The notes under the pieces: generated by a model | Database searches by the model: none | Seen by the model: the letters and a program-made list of their open reading frames with translations, nothing else | Told to the model about the DNA's origin: nothing | Program-made: the position numbers and the translations under genes | Shown here: positions 23,034-33,274 of the stretch, in pieces | Layout: each line of letters starts with the position of its first letter | How positions within the stretch are numbered: position 1 is the stretch's first letter | From: an uncultured Lachnospiraceae bacterium | Lineage (GTDB): Bacteria > Bacillota > Clostridia > Eubacteriales > Anaerofustaceae | NCBI GenBank assembly: GCA_944381375.1 | Contig: CALWKX010000012.1 | Location: 1-33,274, forward strand | Direction of reading: 5' to 3' | DNA: 33,274 nt

Positions 23034-23144
23034 ACAACTCAAACCTGAAAAATATTTGCATTAATTTTAATTTATCTAATACGTTATTTCAATCAGTGTA
23101 TTATGTTTTAATTGTGTTTTAACATTCTGCTGTTTTATATATAA

Positions 23145-23171
23145 AAAAGGCACAAGAATATTATGCCTTTT
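23145..23171 (-). terminator. Terminator after gyrA
   Basis: AAAAGGCA pairs with TGCCTTTT around an 11-nt loop. On the minus strand it is followed by TTATATATA. It lies 16 nt past the gyrA stop. Confidence 0.75.
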
Positions 23172-23186
23172 ATTCGATTTCAAAAA

Positions 23187-25652
23187 TTACTCTTCTTCAT
23201 CATTTTCTTCCATTTTGCCGACTTTGGCAATGGCGCTTATTTTTATATCCTCATCCAAAGTCATCACCTTGACCCCAGAAGTACTGCGCCCCATAGACGA
23301 TATGCCGCCAGCCTCCATTCTTATGACCGTACCATCATAAGATATCATCATAACGTCATTTTCCTGCTTATCAATGCAGCAAAGACCGCTTATCCGACCC
23401 GTTTTCTTTGTAAGCTTATAATTGAGCACGCCTTTGCCCGCGCGTTTTTGTACTGGGTAAAGCGATGTTTTTGTAAGTTTGCCGTAACCGTTTTCCGTGA
23501 CGGTAAGAATAAACTTATCATCTTCCGCGATATCCATTCCAATAACGCTGTCGCCCTCGTTCAGCTTTATGCCCCTGACTCCGTGCGAAGCTCTTCCTAT
23601 AGGCCGAGCCTGATTTTCATCAAATACAATCGCATATCCGTTGACTGTACCCATAATTAACTTTTTCGTTCCGTCAGTAAGCTTTACGTCTATAAGCTCA
23701 TCGCCTTCGGATAAATTAATGCCGATTATACCGGTTTTTCTCGTTGAATCATATTCGGTAAGAGCGGTTTTCTTAATAACGCCGTTTTTTGTCGCCATCA
23801 CTATATATTCATTATCCGGAAAATCTTTGACAGGCATAGCCGCATAGATTTTTTCGTCCGGATCAAGCGGCAATATATTAACTATAGCCGTTCCTTTCGC
23901 CGTGCGCGAAGCCTCAGGTATTTCGTATGCTTTAAGCCTGTAAACCTTGCCTTTATTAGTAAAGAACATAATATAATGATGCGTTGTTGTCATAAAGATA
24001 TGTTCTATAAAATCGTTTTCCCTTGTCGCATGAGCAGCAATACCTTTACCTCCGCGTTTCTGGGCACGGTAAGTATTGGCGGCGATGCGCTTGACATAAC
24101 CGACATGAGTTATTGTAACGACAACGTCTTCTTGCTCAATCAAATCTTCAACATCAAGCTCTTCTTCGTCATTAGCAAAGCTGGTCAGCCTTTCATCGGA
24201 ATATTTTTGTTTTATTTCTTCAAGCTCATCAATTATTATATTTACAACCTTTTGTTCATCTTCCAAGACGCTTCTTAAATATGCTATAGTCTCCTCAAGC
24301 TCTTTATACTCGGCTTCTATTTTTTCGCGCTCCAAGCCCTGCAGGCGTCTCAAACGCATATCTACGATTGCTTTGGCCTGAATTTCGCTTAAGTTAAAGC
24401 GCTGCATCAAACGCTGTTCTGCATCGTCATACGAGCTTCTGATAACTGATATGACTTCATCTATATTGTCAAGAGCTATTATCAGGCCTTCCAATATATG
24501 AGCTCTTGCCAGCGCTTTATCAAGATCAAATTTAGTGCGTCTTACTATGATCTCCTTCTGATGCTCTATATAACATTCCAACATCTGCTTAAGCGTAAGC
24601 ACTTTGGGCCTGTTGTTGACCAAAGCAAGCATAATAACGCCGAATGTATCCTGAAGCTGAGTGTATTTAAACAACTGATTTAGAATAATCTGCGCGTTTA
24701 CATCTCTCTTCAGATCTATCACTATGCGCATGCCGTTTCTGTCGGAATAATCGTTAATATCGGAGATCCCGACTACACGCTTGTCCTTTACCAGATCCGC
24801 TATCTTTTCAACGAGTTTCGCTTTATTCACCATATAAGGAATCTGCGTAATAACGATTCTTTGCCTGCTTGCGGAGACCTGCTCGATCGTTGTTTTCGCT
24901 CTGATCTTTATACGTCCTCTGCCCGTCGTATAAGCGCTCATAATGCCGCTTTTGCCCATGATTATACCGCCTGTCGGAAAATCCGGACCTTTTACATACT
25001 TGGCAAGCTCCTTGCTGGTAAGCTCTGAGTCTTTCAAAAGCGCCTGTGTTGCATTGACCACTTCTTTCAAATTATGCGGAGGAATGTTTGTAGCCATGCC
25101 TACGGCAATACCTGAAGAACCGTTTACAAGCAAATTTGGAAACCGCGCCGGAAGCACTGAAGGTTCTTTTAAGCTTTCATCGTAGTTATTGACAAAATCC
25201 ACAGTATCTTTATTAATATCTCTGAGCATTTCGCCTGTAATTTTAGACATTCTGGCTTCCGTATAACGCATGGCTGCCGGAGAATCACCGTCAACTGAAC
25301 CGAAGTTTCCCTGCCCGTCAACAAGCATGTACCTTGTGGAAAAATCCTGCGCAAGTCTTGCCATCGCATCGTATATGGCCGCATCGCCATGGGGATGATA
25401 TTTACCCATAACATCTCCGACGATTCGAGCGCTTTTCAAATATGATTTGTCAGCTCTTAACCCGAGTTCTTCCATAGAAAAAAGAATTCTTCTGTGGACA
25501 GGTTTAAGACCGTCTCTCACATCCGGAAGGGCTCTCCCTACGATGACGCTCATGGAATAGTCTATATAGGAGTTTTTCATCTCCTCAACTATGTTTACGT
25601 CTTTTATTTTGTCATTCTGTACATTTGGCGTGCTGTTATTATCTTTTACCAT
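23187..25652 (-). CDS. gyrA: DNA gyrase subunit A
   Basis: 821 residues, normal for GyrA. The breakage-reunion domain has the catalytic Tyr at 130 ([10 protein letters not shown]) and the quinolone region [19 protein letters not shown] (79-97). A coiled coil and the C-terminal DNA-wrapping propeller follow, with the GyrA box QKRGGKGI and an acidic tail (EENDEEE). The residue matching E. coli Ser83 is Ala91, while the Asp87 equivalent (Asp95) is kept. GAGG lies 8 nt before the ATG. It follows gyrB by 11 nt in one operon. It introduces negative supercoils together with GyrB. Confidence 0.97.
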   Translation of the reverse strand: MVKDNNSTPNVQNDKIKDVNIVEEMKNSYIDYSMSVIVGRALPDVRDGLKPVHRRILFSMEELGLRADKSYLKSARIVGDVMGKYHPHGDAAIYDAMARLAQDFSTRYMLVDGQGNFGSVDGDSPAAMRYTEARMSKITGEMLRDINKDTVDFVNNYDESLKEPSVLPARFPNLLVNGSSGIAVGMATNIPPHNLKEVVNATQALLKDSELTSKELAKYVKGPDFPTGGIIMGKSGIMSAYTTGRGRIKIRAKTTIEQVSASRQRIVITQIPYMVNKAKLVEKIADLVKDKRVVGISDINDYSDRNGMRIVIDLKRDVNAQIILNQLFKYTQLQDTFGVIMLALVNNRPKVLTLKQMLECYIEHQKEIIVRRTKFDLDKALARAHILEGLIIALDNIDEVISVIRSSYDDAEQRLMQRFNLSEIQAKAIVDMRLRRLQGLEREKIEAEYKELEETIAYLRSVLEDEQKVVNIIIDELEEIKQKYSDERLTSFANDEEELDVEDLIEQEDVVVTITHVGYVKRIAANTYRAQKRGGKGIAAHATRENDFIEHIFMTTTHHYIMFFTNKGKVYRLKAYEIPEASRTAKGTAIVNILPLDPDEKIYAAMPVKDFPDNEYIVMATKNGVIKKTALTEYDSTRKTGIIGINLSEGDELIDVKLTDGTKKLIMGTVNGYAIVFDENQARPIGRASHGVRGIKLNEGDSVIGMDIAEDDKFILTVTENGYGKLTKTSLYPVQKRAGKGVLNYKLTKKTGRISGLCCIDKQENDVMMISYDGTVIRMEAGGISSMGRSTSGVKVMTLDEDIKISAIAKVGKMEENDEEE

Positions 25653-25663
25653 GTCATAGCCTC

Positions 25664-27574
<1,911 letters not shown>

Positions 27575-27597
27575 CTACCTTCCTTCTGAAAAATGCG

Positions 27598-28740
27598 CTA
27601 TATGCGCTTTACATTTGCGTTTTTAACCGAATAAACATTTTTATCCGAGATATTTGCGGCAAAACTGTCGTCGACACATGTAATAAATGTCTGCATACCG
27701 CACAAAAGCTTTAATAAATTCTTTTGTCTTACTGAATCGAGCTCGCTCATTATATCGTCTAAAAGCACTACCGTATCACAGCCTCTGATTTGCTTTATCA
27801 GTTTTATCATTGATACTTTAAGACATACGGCAACGCTGCGCTGCTGACCTTGAGAAGCAAACTGCCTTGCTTGCCGGCCGTCTAAGAATACAATAAAATC
27901 ATCGTGATGTATGCCGTATTTTGTCGTTTTATAAAACAGATCCTCTTTTCTTGATTGTTTAAGCAGCGAAAGATATTTTTCTTTATAAGAATCGTCAAAA
28001 ACAGCCGTATCAGTATAATAGTTAACTGAAATCTTTTCAGCGCTTGAAGCAATTTCAGCATATCCCTCCTTGAGAAAAGGCAAAAATTCCTTTAGAAATC
28101 TTATGCGTTGCTTCAATACCTTCGAACCGTATTCCGCAAGGGCTAAGTCATACACGCCGAGCATTTCCTCAGAAGGCTTTATATTGTATTCCTTCAAAAA
28201 TGCGTTGCGCTGACGCAGCGCTTTTGTATAAGAACCCAACAAAAGACTATACTCAGGGGTCAATTTGCTTACAGCTTCATCAAGAAAAGCTCTCCTTTGA
28301 TAAGGCGCTCCTTTTATAATACTAAGCTCGTCCGGCCCGAAAAAAATAAACGAAAACATGCTGCCTAGTTCCGAACGCCTTCTTATTGTCCGGCCGTTTA
28401 TGCTGAGAGATTTTTCTTCACTGAAAGAAGCCTCAACTTCAAAATCCAAACCGTCTATATCAACGCCATTAAGGTATACCGATGCACTATCCGCATATTG
28501 CCCTATGAAATTACGATAATTGCTTTCCCTGTGAGATTTTGCGCTTAAAGACAATAATATACTTTCAAGAAGATTTGTTTTGCCTTGCGCGTTCATTCCC
28601 TTGATAATATTCACGCTGTCGCAAAAATCGATTTCGACATTATTGAAATTGCGGAAATTAAAAGCTCTCAGTGTATTTACGACCATGGATTTTTCGTTTT
28701 TTTTCTGCTCGTTTATAACGGCTGAGGGGTTGGTTTCCAT
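27598..28740 (-). CDS. recF: DNA repair and recombination protein RecF
   Basis: 380 residues. The Walker A is GMNAQGKTN (48-56), preceded by FNFRNFNNVEIDF. The signature/Walker B region is QFASQGQQRSVAVCLKVSM and then VVLLDDIMSELD. RecF loads RecA at gaps with RecO and RecR. The family normally starts near the Met at residue 19, so 18 extra N-terminal residues are predicted. Neither start has a ribosome site, but a strong promoter places the transcription start at the upstream ATG, which favours a leaderless message from 28740. It leads the recF-gyrB-gyrA operon. dnaA and dnaN, often upstream of recF, are not in this window. Confidence 0.93.
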   Translation of the reverse strand: METNPSAVINEQKKNEKSMVVNTLRAFNFRNFNNVEIDFCDSVNIIKGMNAQGKTNLLESILLSLSAKSHRESNYRNFIGQYADSASVYLNGVDIDGLDFEVEASFSEEKSLSINGRTIRRRSELGSMFSFIFFGPDELSIIKGAPYQRRAFLDEAVSKLTPEYSLLLGSYTKALRQRNAFLKEYNIKPSEEMLGVYDLALAEYGSKVLKQRIRFLKEFLPFLKEGYAEIASSAEKISVNYYTDTAVFDDSYKEKYLSLLKQSRKEDLFYKTTKYGIHHDDFIVFLDGRQARQFASQGQQRSVAVCLKVSMIKLIKQIRGCDTVVLLDDIMSELDSVRQKNLLKLLCGMQTFITCVDDSFAANISDKNVYSVKNANVKRI

Positions 28741-28747
28741 TCAAATT

Positions 28748-28776
28748 ATTATAGCACAAATATCAGTCAATATCAA
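28748..28776 (-). promoter_or_regulatory. Promoter of recF-gyrB-gyrA
   Basis: TTGATA (28776-28771), 17-nt spacer, TATAAT (28753-28748). The -10 box ends 7 nt before the recF ATG, so the mRNA would start at the initiation codon. Confidence 0.75.
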
Positions 28777-28982
28777 AGAATAATGCGACTTTATCGCTGC
28801 AATTTTATATTATTCATGACAAAAAATACCAATCAACGGCAGCTTGACACATATACAAAATTACGGCTTAAAACCGCATGATAATACGATAGTAATCACG
28901 CCGCGCAGGTATTATTTGCCATGCATAACGCTGATATTTAAAGGAAAAACTATTACAGATTCAATTTTGAAAGGAGCTTTTG

Positions 28983-29159
28983 ATGAACGATAAGCTTTAC
29001 AACAGAGTAGCCAAAAACTGCTCACGCTACCAATCGCGCTTTTATAATTTGAAGTCCGGGCTCGTCAAGGAAGAACCAAGCTGTCTTGACTGCGAGCATT
29101 TCGTTATAGATCATTGCAAACTCGGATTGTATGACGCGATTCTCAACAATATGTTTTAA
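28983..29159 (+). CDS. Small Cys-rich protein (58 residues)
   Basis: AAAGGAG lies 8 nt before the ATG. The 58-residue product is basic at the N-terminus (MNDKLYNRVAKNCSRYQSRF) and has Cys at 13, 34, 37 and 45, with a CLDCEHF pattern and a following C that could hold one zinc. It is transcribed divergently from recF and ends in a strong terminator shared with the diguanylate cyclase gene. Function unknown. Confidence 0.75.
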   Translation: MNDKLYNRVAKNCSRYQSRFYNLKSGLVKEEPSCLDCEHFVIDHCKLGLYDAILNNMF

Positions 29160-29160
29160 A

Positions 29161-29185
29161 TAAAAGGAGCCGAACGCTCCTTTTA
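29161..29185. terminator. Bidirectional terminator
   Basis: TAAAAGGAGC and GCTCCTTTTA form a 10-bp stem with loop CGAAC. It is followed by TTTTTTT on the plus strand. The right arm contains the stop codon of the convergent GGDEF gene. Confidence 0.85.
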
Positions 29186-30331
29186 TTTTTTTGAGAAATA
29201 CATTATTTTATTCTTACCCTCAGCTTTGGCTTTACTCAGTGCGCTCAGGGCGCAGCCGTACAATTTTGTATAATTAAGACCGTCTTTGGGATAAAGACTT
29301 ATACCAATACTCATCCTCATATTATCTCTTACAGCGGAGTGAGTATTGCCTTCACTAAACAAATTCAATATTTTATTGCAGTTTTCTTCCAACAACGCCT
29401 TGTCTGAAGCGTCCGCAATGTATATCATAAATTCGTCTCCGCCTATGCGCGACAAAACATCATTTTCACTGAATATATTTTTTAATTCAGATGCAAAGCT
29501 TTTGAGTATAACATCGCCTGTAATCTGACCAAACTGACCATTTACATCAGTAAAATCATCAAAATCTATTACCGCAAGAGCGCTTGAACGCGGACGTTTG
29601 CGCAGCAATTTGTCTATTGCGCGAGCGGCAGCCGCTTTGTTTTTAAGTCCCGTAAGTTCATCGCTCAAATACAGTCGGCTTAAAAAATCCCTCTGTTCAT
29701 CATTTTCGCACACTGGAATGAGCGTACCCACCACGAGCTGTGAGTTTTTGGAAAGCATTTTCCTGACGGCCCGCACTTCATATATAAGCAGACACTTTTC
29801 ATCAGCGATATGACGTTCGAGTCTTATAGAGAGTCCCTGAGGAACTATTCCTTCAATCACAGTTTTTACGACTTCATAATCAGCAGGATGAAGGAGCGGA
29901 AGAGTTTTTGCCTCAACTTTGCTTTTAAGCTCTTCAATTATGTAAGGATTATGTTCGCGGCTGTCCGCACTGCGCACTGAAGGATAAACCCGCAAAGTAT
30001 CAGTGACTTTATCGTATTCAAATACTATTTCATCGCTCAGCCGTCTTACTGCCTTGGAACGGAAACGTTCTACTTCAAGCTCATCTTTTACCCTTTCATA
30101 TTCCTTTATATATCTGTTTATACCTATTCTTACAAAAATAAGAATAAGCGCAAGGGACAAAATAATAACTACTACATAAACTATCGAATTGCCATCAAAA
30201 GACAAGCTTGCGCCAAAAAGGTCGATACCATAGTTTTTCTGTCTAAAATGCATAAACAATGAAAATATGGCTGCTATAAGACAAACCACAGCACAAATAA
30301 TAAAAGTCAATTTTAAGTAATTCTTTTTCAT
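29183..30331 (-). CDS. Membrane-bound diguanylate cyclase (GGDEF)
   Basis: 382 residues. Two membrane helices (about 7-27 and 49-68) are followed by a coiled coil, a PAS-like region (about 95-205) and a C-terminal GGDEF domain starting DELTGLKN (224). The active site GGDEF (297-301) and DFDDF (256-260) are intact. Asn264 is kept, but the usual following Asp is Gly. The inhibitory I-site is absent (SEND in place of RxxD). It should make c-di-GMP from GTP without product inhibition at the I-site. There is no ribosome site, and an extended -10 box lies 6 nt from the ATG, suggesting a leaderless mRNA. Confidence 0.87.
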   Translation of the reverse strand: MKKNYLKLTFIICAVVCLIAAIFSLFMHFRQKNYGIDLFGASLSFDGNSIVYVVVIILSLALILIFVRIGINRYIKEYERVKDELEVERFRSKAVRRLSDEIVFEYDKVTDTLRVYPSVRSADSREHNPYIIEELKSKVEAKTLPLLHPADYEVVKTVIEGIVPQGLSIRLERHIADEKCLLIYEVRAVRKMLSKNSQLVVGTLIPVCENDEQRDFLSRLYLSDELTGLKNKAAAARAIDKLLRKRPRSSALAVIDFDDFTDVNGQFGQITGDVILKSFASELKNIFSENDVLSRIGGDEFMIYIADASDKALLEENCNKILNLFSEGNTHSAVRDNMRMSIGISLYPKDGLNYTKLYGCALSALSKAKAEGKNKIMYFSKK

Positions 30332-30337
30332 TGTTTA

Positions 30338-30346
30338 ATTATATCA
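30338..30346 (-). promoter_or_regulatory. Extended -10 promoter of the GGDEF gene
   Basis: TGATATAAT (30346-30338) is a perfect extended -10. The -35 region is poor, which extended -10 promoters tolerate. It ends 6 nt before the ATG. Confidence 0.6.
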
Positions 30347-30391
30347 CCATTTACAATCCACTAAAAAGACTTTCGATACAAATAATTTACA

Positions 30392-31189
30392 TCAGTGCGA
30401 TTTTGGAAGAATATCCCCAACTCCTCCCAGCACATAATTCGGCCTGTAGGGGAAGGTCTCCATCTCATCGAGATCAGTCACTCCGGACAAAACCAAAACC
30501 GTATCAAGACCAGTCTCCATTCCAGCGACTATGTCAGTATCCATCCTATCGCCAATCATAGCAGCCTCATATGAATGGCAGCCGAGCATTTTAAGGCCAG
30601 TGCGCATCATAAGAGGATTAGGTTTGCCGACAAAATAAGCGTTTTTGCCTGTAGCCATTTCTATAGGGGATATCAGGGAACGGCAGGCGGGTATTATTCC
30701 TTTTTCACTCGGGCCCGTAATATCTGTGTTTGTACCAATCAGCTTAGCGCCCGCCCTTACCAATGATACAGCCTTGCATATCATTTCATAATTATAACTG
30801 TTTGTTTCGCCTACCACCACGTAATCCGGATTAACATCATTCATAGTGACCCCGGCGTCATAAAGCGCATTTATAAGTCCCGGCGCCCCGATTATATAGG
30901 CGCTGCAGTTTGTATCCTGCGTGGCCAGAAATTTTGCAGTAGCCAAAGCGCTGGTATAAAAATGGCTCTCGTCAACCTCAAGATCCATTCTTTCCAGCTT
31001 TTTTTTCAGTTCCAAAGGACTCCTTTCGCTCGAATTGGTCAGGAAAAGAAATTTTTTATTTTCCTTATAAAGCCAATCCACAAACTCATGCACTCCAGGA
31101 AGTATTTTGTTGCCGTGATATATGACGCCATCCATATCGCATATAAAGCCCTTTTTATTTCTCAGAGCGTCCATATCCATTTTTTTCAT
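30392..31189 (-). CDS. HAD-IIA family phosphatase (NagD-like)
   Basis: 265 residues. Motif I is DMDGV (18-22) with the nucleophile Asp, motif II is TNSS (51-54), the lysine motif is GKPNP (188-192), and motif IV is GDRMDTDI (213-220). The large C2 cap between motifs II and III marks subclass IIA, as in NagD and p-nitrophenyl phosphatases that dephosphorylate nucleotides or sugar phosphates. AAAGGTGA precedes the ATG, and a TATAAT about 35 nt upstream gives a normal leader. It stands alone between the GGDEF and MATE genes. Confidence 0.88.
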   Translation of the reverse strand: MKKMDMDALRNKKGFICDMDGVIYHGNKILPGVHEFVDWLYKENKKFLFLTNSSERSPLELKKKLERMDLEVDESHFYTSALATAKFLATQDTNCSAYIIGAPGLINALYDAGVTMNDVNPDYVVVGETNSYNYEMICKAVSLVRAGAKLIGTNTDITGPSEKGIIPACRSLISPIEMATGKNAYFVGKPNPLMMRTGLKMLGCHSYEAAMIGDRMDTDIVAGMETGLDTVLVLSGVTDLDEMETFPYRPNYVLGGVGDILPKSH

Positions 31190-31336
31190 TATTGTTCACC
31201 TTTTATTTCTTTATTTTCTACCATTATATATTATCACAGCTAACAGAAAAATTTATATTAATTTAACGTAAAAAACGGCTTAACCTCAGGGATGAAAGTT
31301 ATAAAAAGGCATTTGCAACTCTCTTTTATAAAACTG

Positions 31337-31365
31337 TTGAAGTGCCAAAATCCATATGTTAAACT
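31337..31365 (+). promoter_or_regulatory. Possible promoter of the MATE gene
   Basis: TTGAAG (31337-31342), 17-nt spacer, TAAACT (31360-31365). Moderate match, 33 nt before the ATG. Confidence 0.4.
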
Positions 31366-31398
31366 AAATCGCGATGTTAATTAAAGGAAGTTAAAATA

Positions 31399-32781
31399 AT
31401 GGCGCGTCAGAAAACATACGAAATAGATATGGTGCATGGTCCCATAATAAAAAAAATGCTTGCTTTTTCAATTCCTTTGGTTTTTTCAGGCATTTTGCAG
31501 TTATTATTCAACGCCGCGGATATTATTGTTGTAGGAAGATATGCGGGTAATAATTCTCTCGCAGCTGTAGGTTCAAATACGGCGTTGATAAATTTATTGA
31601 CAAATTTATTTATCGGACTGTCTGTGGGAGCTAATGTGCTTGCCGCAAGATATTACGGGGCGAAAAATCATTCCGCGCTCAGCAATACGGTCCATACATC
31701 AATGTTTATTGCGCTCGCAAGCGGAATTCTACTTACTTTCATTGGAGTTATCGGAGCGAAAAGAATTCTCATATGGATGCAGACTCCTGAGGAAGTTTTG
31801 GGCCTAGCAACGCTTTATTTGAGAATATACTTTATTGGAATGACCGCCACTATGCTTTATAACTTTGGAAGCGCTCTGCTGAGAGCCGTAGGAGATACGA
31901 AGCGGCCTTTATATTATCTTTTAATCGCCGGAGTAATAAACGTAGCGCTCAACTTGCTGTTTGTAATAGTATTTGAATGGGATGTCGCCGGAGTCGGCAT
32001 TGCTACTGTAATATCACAGATAATATCAGCATTTCTGGTAATTATGTGCCTTAGACACGAAGAAAGTGCCATTAGACTTATATTTAAAAAAATATGTTTT
32101 AATAAAAGAACTTTTACAGAAATGATACAAATAGGTTTGCCTGCCGGTTTTCAGGGAGTATTGTTTGCCCTTTCAAACGTTATGATACAATCGTCAATAA
32201 ATTCTTTCGGCGATATTGTAATGGCAGGAAACACTGCGTCGGCCAATATTGAAGGATTCGTATATGTTTCCATGAACGCTTTTTATCAGGCGACAATTTC
32301 TTTTACAAGCCAAAGTTTAGGAGCCGGAGAAATAAAGCGCATAAAGAAAATATTACTGACTGCTCAGTGCATGGTATTCTTAGTCGGGATTTTGCTTGGC
32401 GGGCTTGTTTTACTTTTCGGGCGCGAACTGTTGAGCATTTATACGGAAAGCGCGAATGTAATAGAGCAAGGGCTGAAACGTCTGGAAATTATAGCCACAA
32501 CATATGCGCTTTGCGGGATGATGGACGTCATGGTAGGCGCTCTCAGAGGTATCGGATATTCATTCACGCCAATGATTGTATCGCTCGTGGGAGTATGCGG
32601 ACTTCGTTTAGTATGGCTTGCTACGATTTTTCAAGTTGAAGCATATCACACTACTACGTGGCTTTATTTATCCTATCCTTTATCATGGATAGTGACGTTT
32701 TTAGCCCATGTGGTATGTTTTATAATAGCTTTTGGCAGAGTAAAAAAGAAGATTGAAGGATATCACTTGCCGGAAAGCTGA
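31399..32781 (+). CDS. MATE family efflux transporter
   Basis: 460 residues, about twelve membrane helices in two homologous halves, the full MATE length. The N-terminal half has PLVFSGILQLLFNAADIIVVG and later NFGSALLRAVGDTKRPLYY; the second half starts near LPAGFQGVLFALSNVMIQSSI. These match the NorM/DinF-type exporter group, which uses a sodium or proton gradient to expel drugs or metabolites. AGGAAG lies 8 nt before the ATG and a strong terminator follows the stop. Substrate unknown. Confidence 0.9.
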   Translation: MARQKTYEIDMVHGPIIKKMLAFSIPLVFSGILQLLFNAADIIVVGRYAGNNSLAAVGSNTALINLLTNLFIGLSVGANVLAARYYGAKNHSALSNTVHTSMFIALASGILLTFIGVIGAKRILIWMQTPEEVLGLATLYLRIYFIGMTATMLYNFGSALLRAVGDTKRPLYYLLIAGVINVALNLLFVIVFEWDVAGVGIATVISQIISAFLVIMCLRHEESAIRLIFKKICFNKRTFTEMIQIGLPAGFQGVLFALSNVMIQSSINSFGDIVMAGNTASANIEGFVYVSMNAFYQATISFTSQSLGAGEIKRIKKILLTAQCMVFLVGILLGGLVLLFGRELLSIYTESANVIEQGLKRLEIIATTYALCGMMDVMVGALRGIGYSFTPMIVSLVGVCGLRLVWLATIFQVEAYHTTTWLYLSYPLSWIVTFLAHVVCFIIAFGRVKKKIEGYHLPES

Positions 32782-32788
32782 TATAAGC

Positions 32789-32815
32789 GCGGCAGCAAAA
32801 ACTGCCGCATTTTTT
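32789..32815 (+). terminator. Terminator of the MATE gene
   Basis: GCGGCAG and CTGCCGC form a 7-bp GC stem around CAAAAA, followed by ATTTTTT. It starts 7 nt after the stop codon. Confidence 0.9.
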
Positions 32816-32883
32816 ACGAAGCAGGACAAATATGCTTTTTTGACATTGATTGAGCGAATATTAAAACAACGCACTTCATTCGC

Positions 32884-33021
32884 TTTAGTATGTCAAATGA
32901 GCCTGTGGCGGGCGCGGCTTCGCCGCAAAGCGGCCACTGCGCGGCGAAGCCGCGCAACAATAGCTTAATATCTATTAAGCTATTGCCGCGCCCGCCGCAC
33001 TGTCACGTTTGACATACTAAA
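32884..33021. repeat. Nested-hairpin element B (138 nt)
   Basis: The outermost 14-bp arms (32884-32897 and 33008-33021, TTTAGTATGTCAAA type) enclose a second stem GGCGGGCGCGGC/GCCGCGCCCGCC (32907-32918 and 32985-32996). Inside are a 15-bp stem (32912-32926 with 32941-32955, which competes with the second stem) and a 13-bp AT-rich stem (32958-32970 with 32973-32985). The GC-rich arms are almost identical to those of element A. Confidence 0.8.
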
Positions 33022-33274
33022 ATATCAACTCTACATAATATCTGAAATTCAAACGCCCTGATATAAAGTAAAATAAAAATCACGGCTCAAAACTCTGTAT
33101 TTAAAAAGCGAAACCTTATCAAGATAAAGAGGGATAAGGAACTATTTAACGGCTGACAGACAGGTTGTAGTAACTGAAAGCGGGTATATCGTGAAATGCG
33201 GTATATCCGCTTTGTTACGCGATAGAACGCTGTTTTTGAGGGATTGAATATAAAACCCTTATCTCTCCATTTTC
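33022..33274. other. Right-edge non-coding stretch, possible leader RNA
   Basis: No gene frame is supported. Two paired segments are visible on the plus strand: CCTTATC with GATAAGG (about 33115-33140), and a stem of AAAGCGG-type arms with G-U pairs (about 33177-33216, GCGGGTATATC with GGTATATCCGC). This could be the leader of a gene beyond the window. No known riboswitch core is recognised. Confidence 0.35.

Noticed and set aside
28741-28982. Replication origin next to recF
   Set aside because: No cluster of DnaA boxes is seen and dnaA/dnaN are absent from the window.
33110-33140. CTTATCAAGA resembling the start of a SAM-I riboswitch
   Set aside because: The GGTGGAGGGA and CCCGGCAACC-type segments that must follow are absent.

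Overview
The window reads as a low-to-moderate GC Gram-positive (Firmicutes, Clostridia-like) chromosome. This rests on AGGAGG-type ribosome sites, a recF-gyrB-gyrA block, ECF-type transport genes, a DUF2325 gene, Firmicutes-type LexA boxes, and surface proteins anchored by a C-terminal membrane helix. The species is not identifiable from the sequence alone.

Region 1 (1-6527, minus strand) is a decayed prophage tail and lysis cassette. In transcription order it holds a small tail protein, a 238-residue protein, a probable tail tube protein, a tail-assembly protein, the first exon of a tape-measure gene interrupted by a group I intron, two broken tail genes (one with two frameshifts, one with an in-frame TGA), a small membrane protein and a holin/SH3-type protein that runs off the left edge. 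The rest of the tape measure and the baseplate genes are missing. Two LexA-type boxes and small plus-strand transcription units lie in the gap.

Region 2 (6528-7630) has a non-coding stretch, a large nested-hairpin element, a DUF2325 gene and a 28-codon membrane micropeptide gene. A strong promoter with a TTAG-N6-CTAA operator drives the pair, which suggests control by a metal-responsive repressor.

Region 3 (7678-20700, minus strand) is the most interesting part: a cobalamin capture and salvage locus. A promoter and a classical cobalamin riboswitch precede cobO, a TetR-type regulator and a 42-residue ORF. A second, divergent cobalamin-riboswitch-like element then precedes a small HNH-repeat protein, two large DUF4430 (transcobalamin C-terminal-like) surface proteins, an ECF T gene with a frameshift at a slippery A-run, a fused double ECF ATPase, a sugar-isomerase-type TIM barrel protein, an ECF S component and a second ECF T protein. 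The inferred route is surface capture of cobamide by DUF4430 proteins, ECF import, and adenosylation by CobO, with B12-responsive RNA control.

Region 4 (20799-32815) is housekeeping: a metallophosphoesterase, a GT4 glycosyltransferase, gyrA, gyrB, recF, a 58-residue Cys protein, a diguanylate cyclase, a HAD-IIA phosphatase and a MATE exporter. Three of these genes have TATAAT boxes only 6-7 nt from the start codon, so leaderless mRNAs are likely. Large GC-rich nested-hairpin elements with similar architecture occur at 6935, 10236 and 32884. The last 250 bases hold no gene but contain paired segments that could be a leader RNA.
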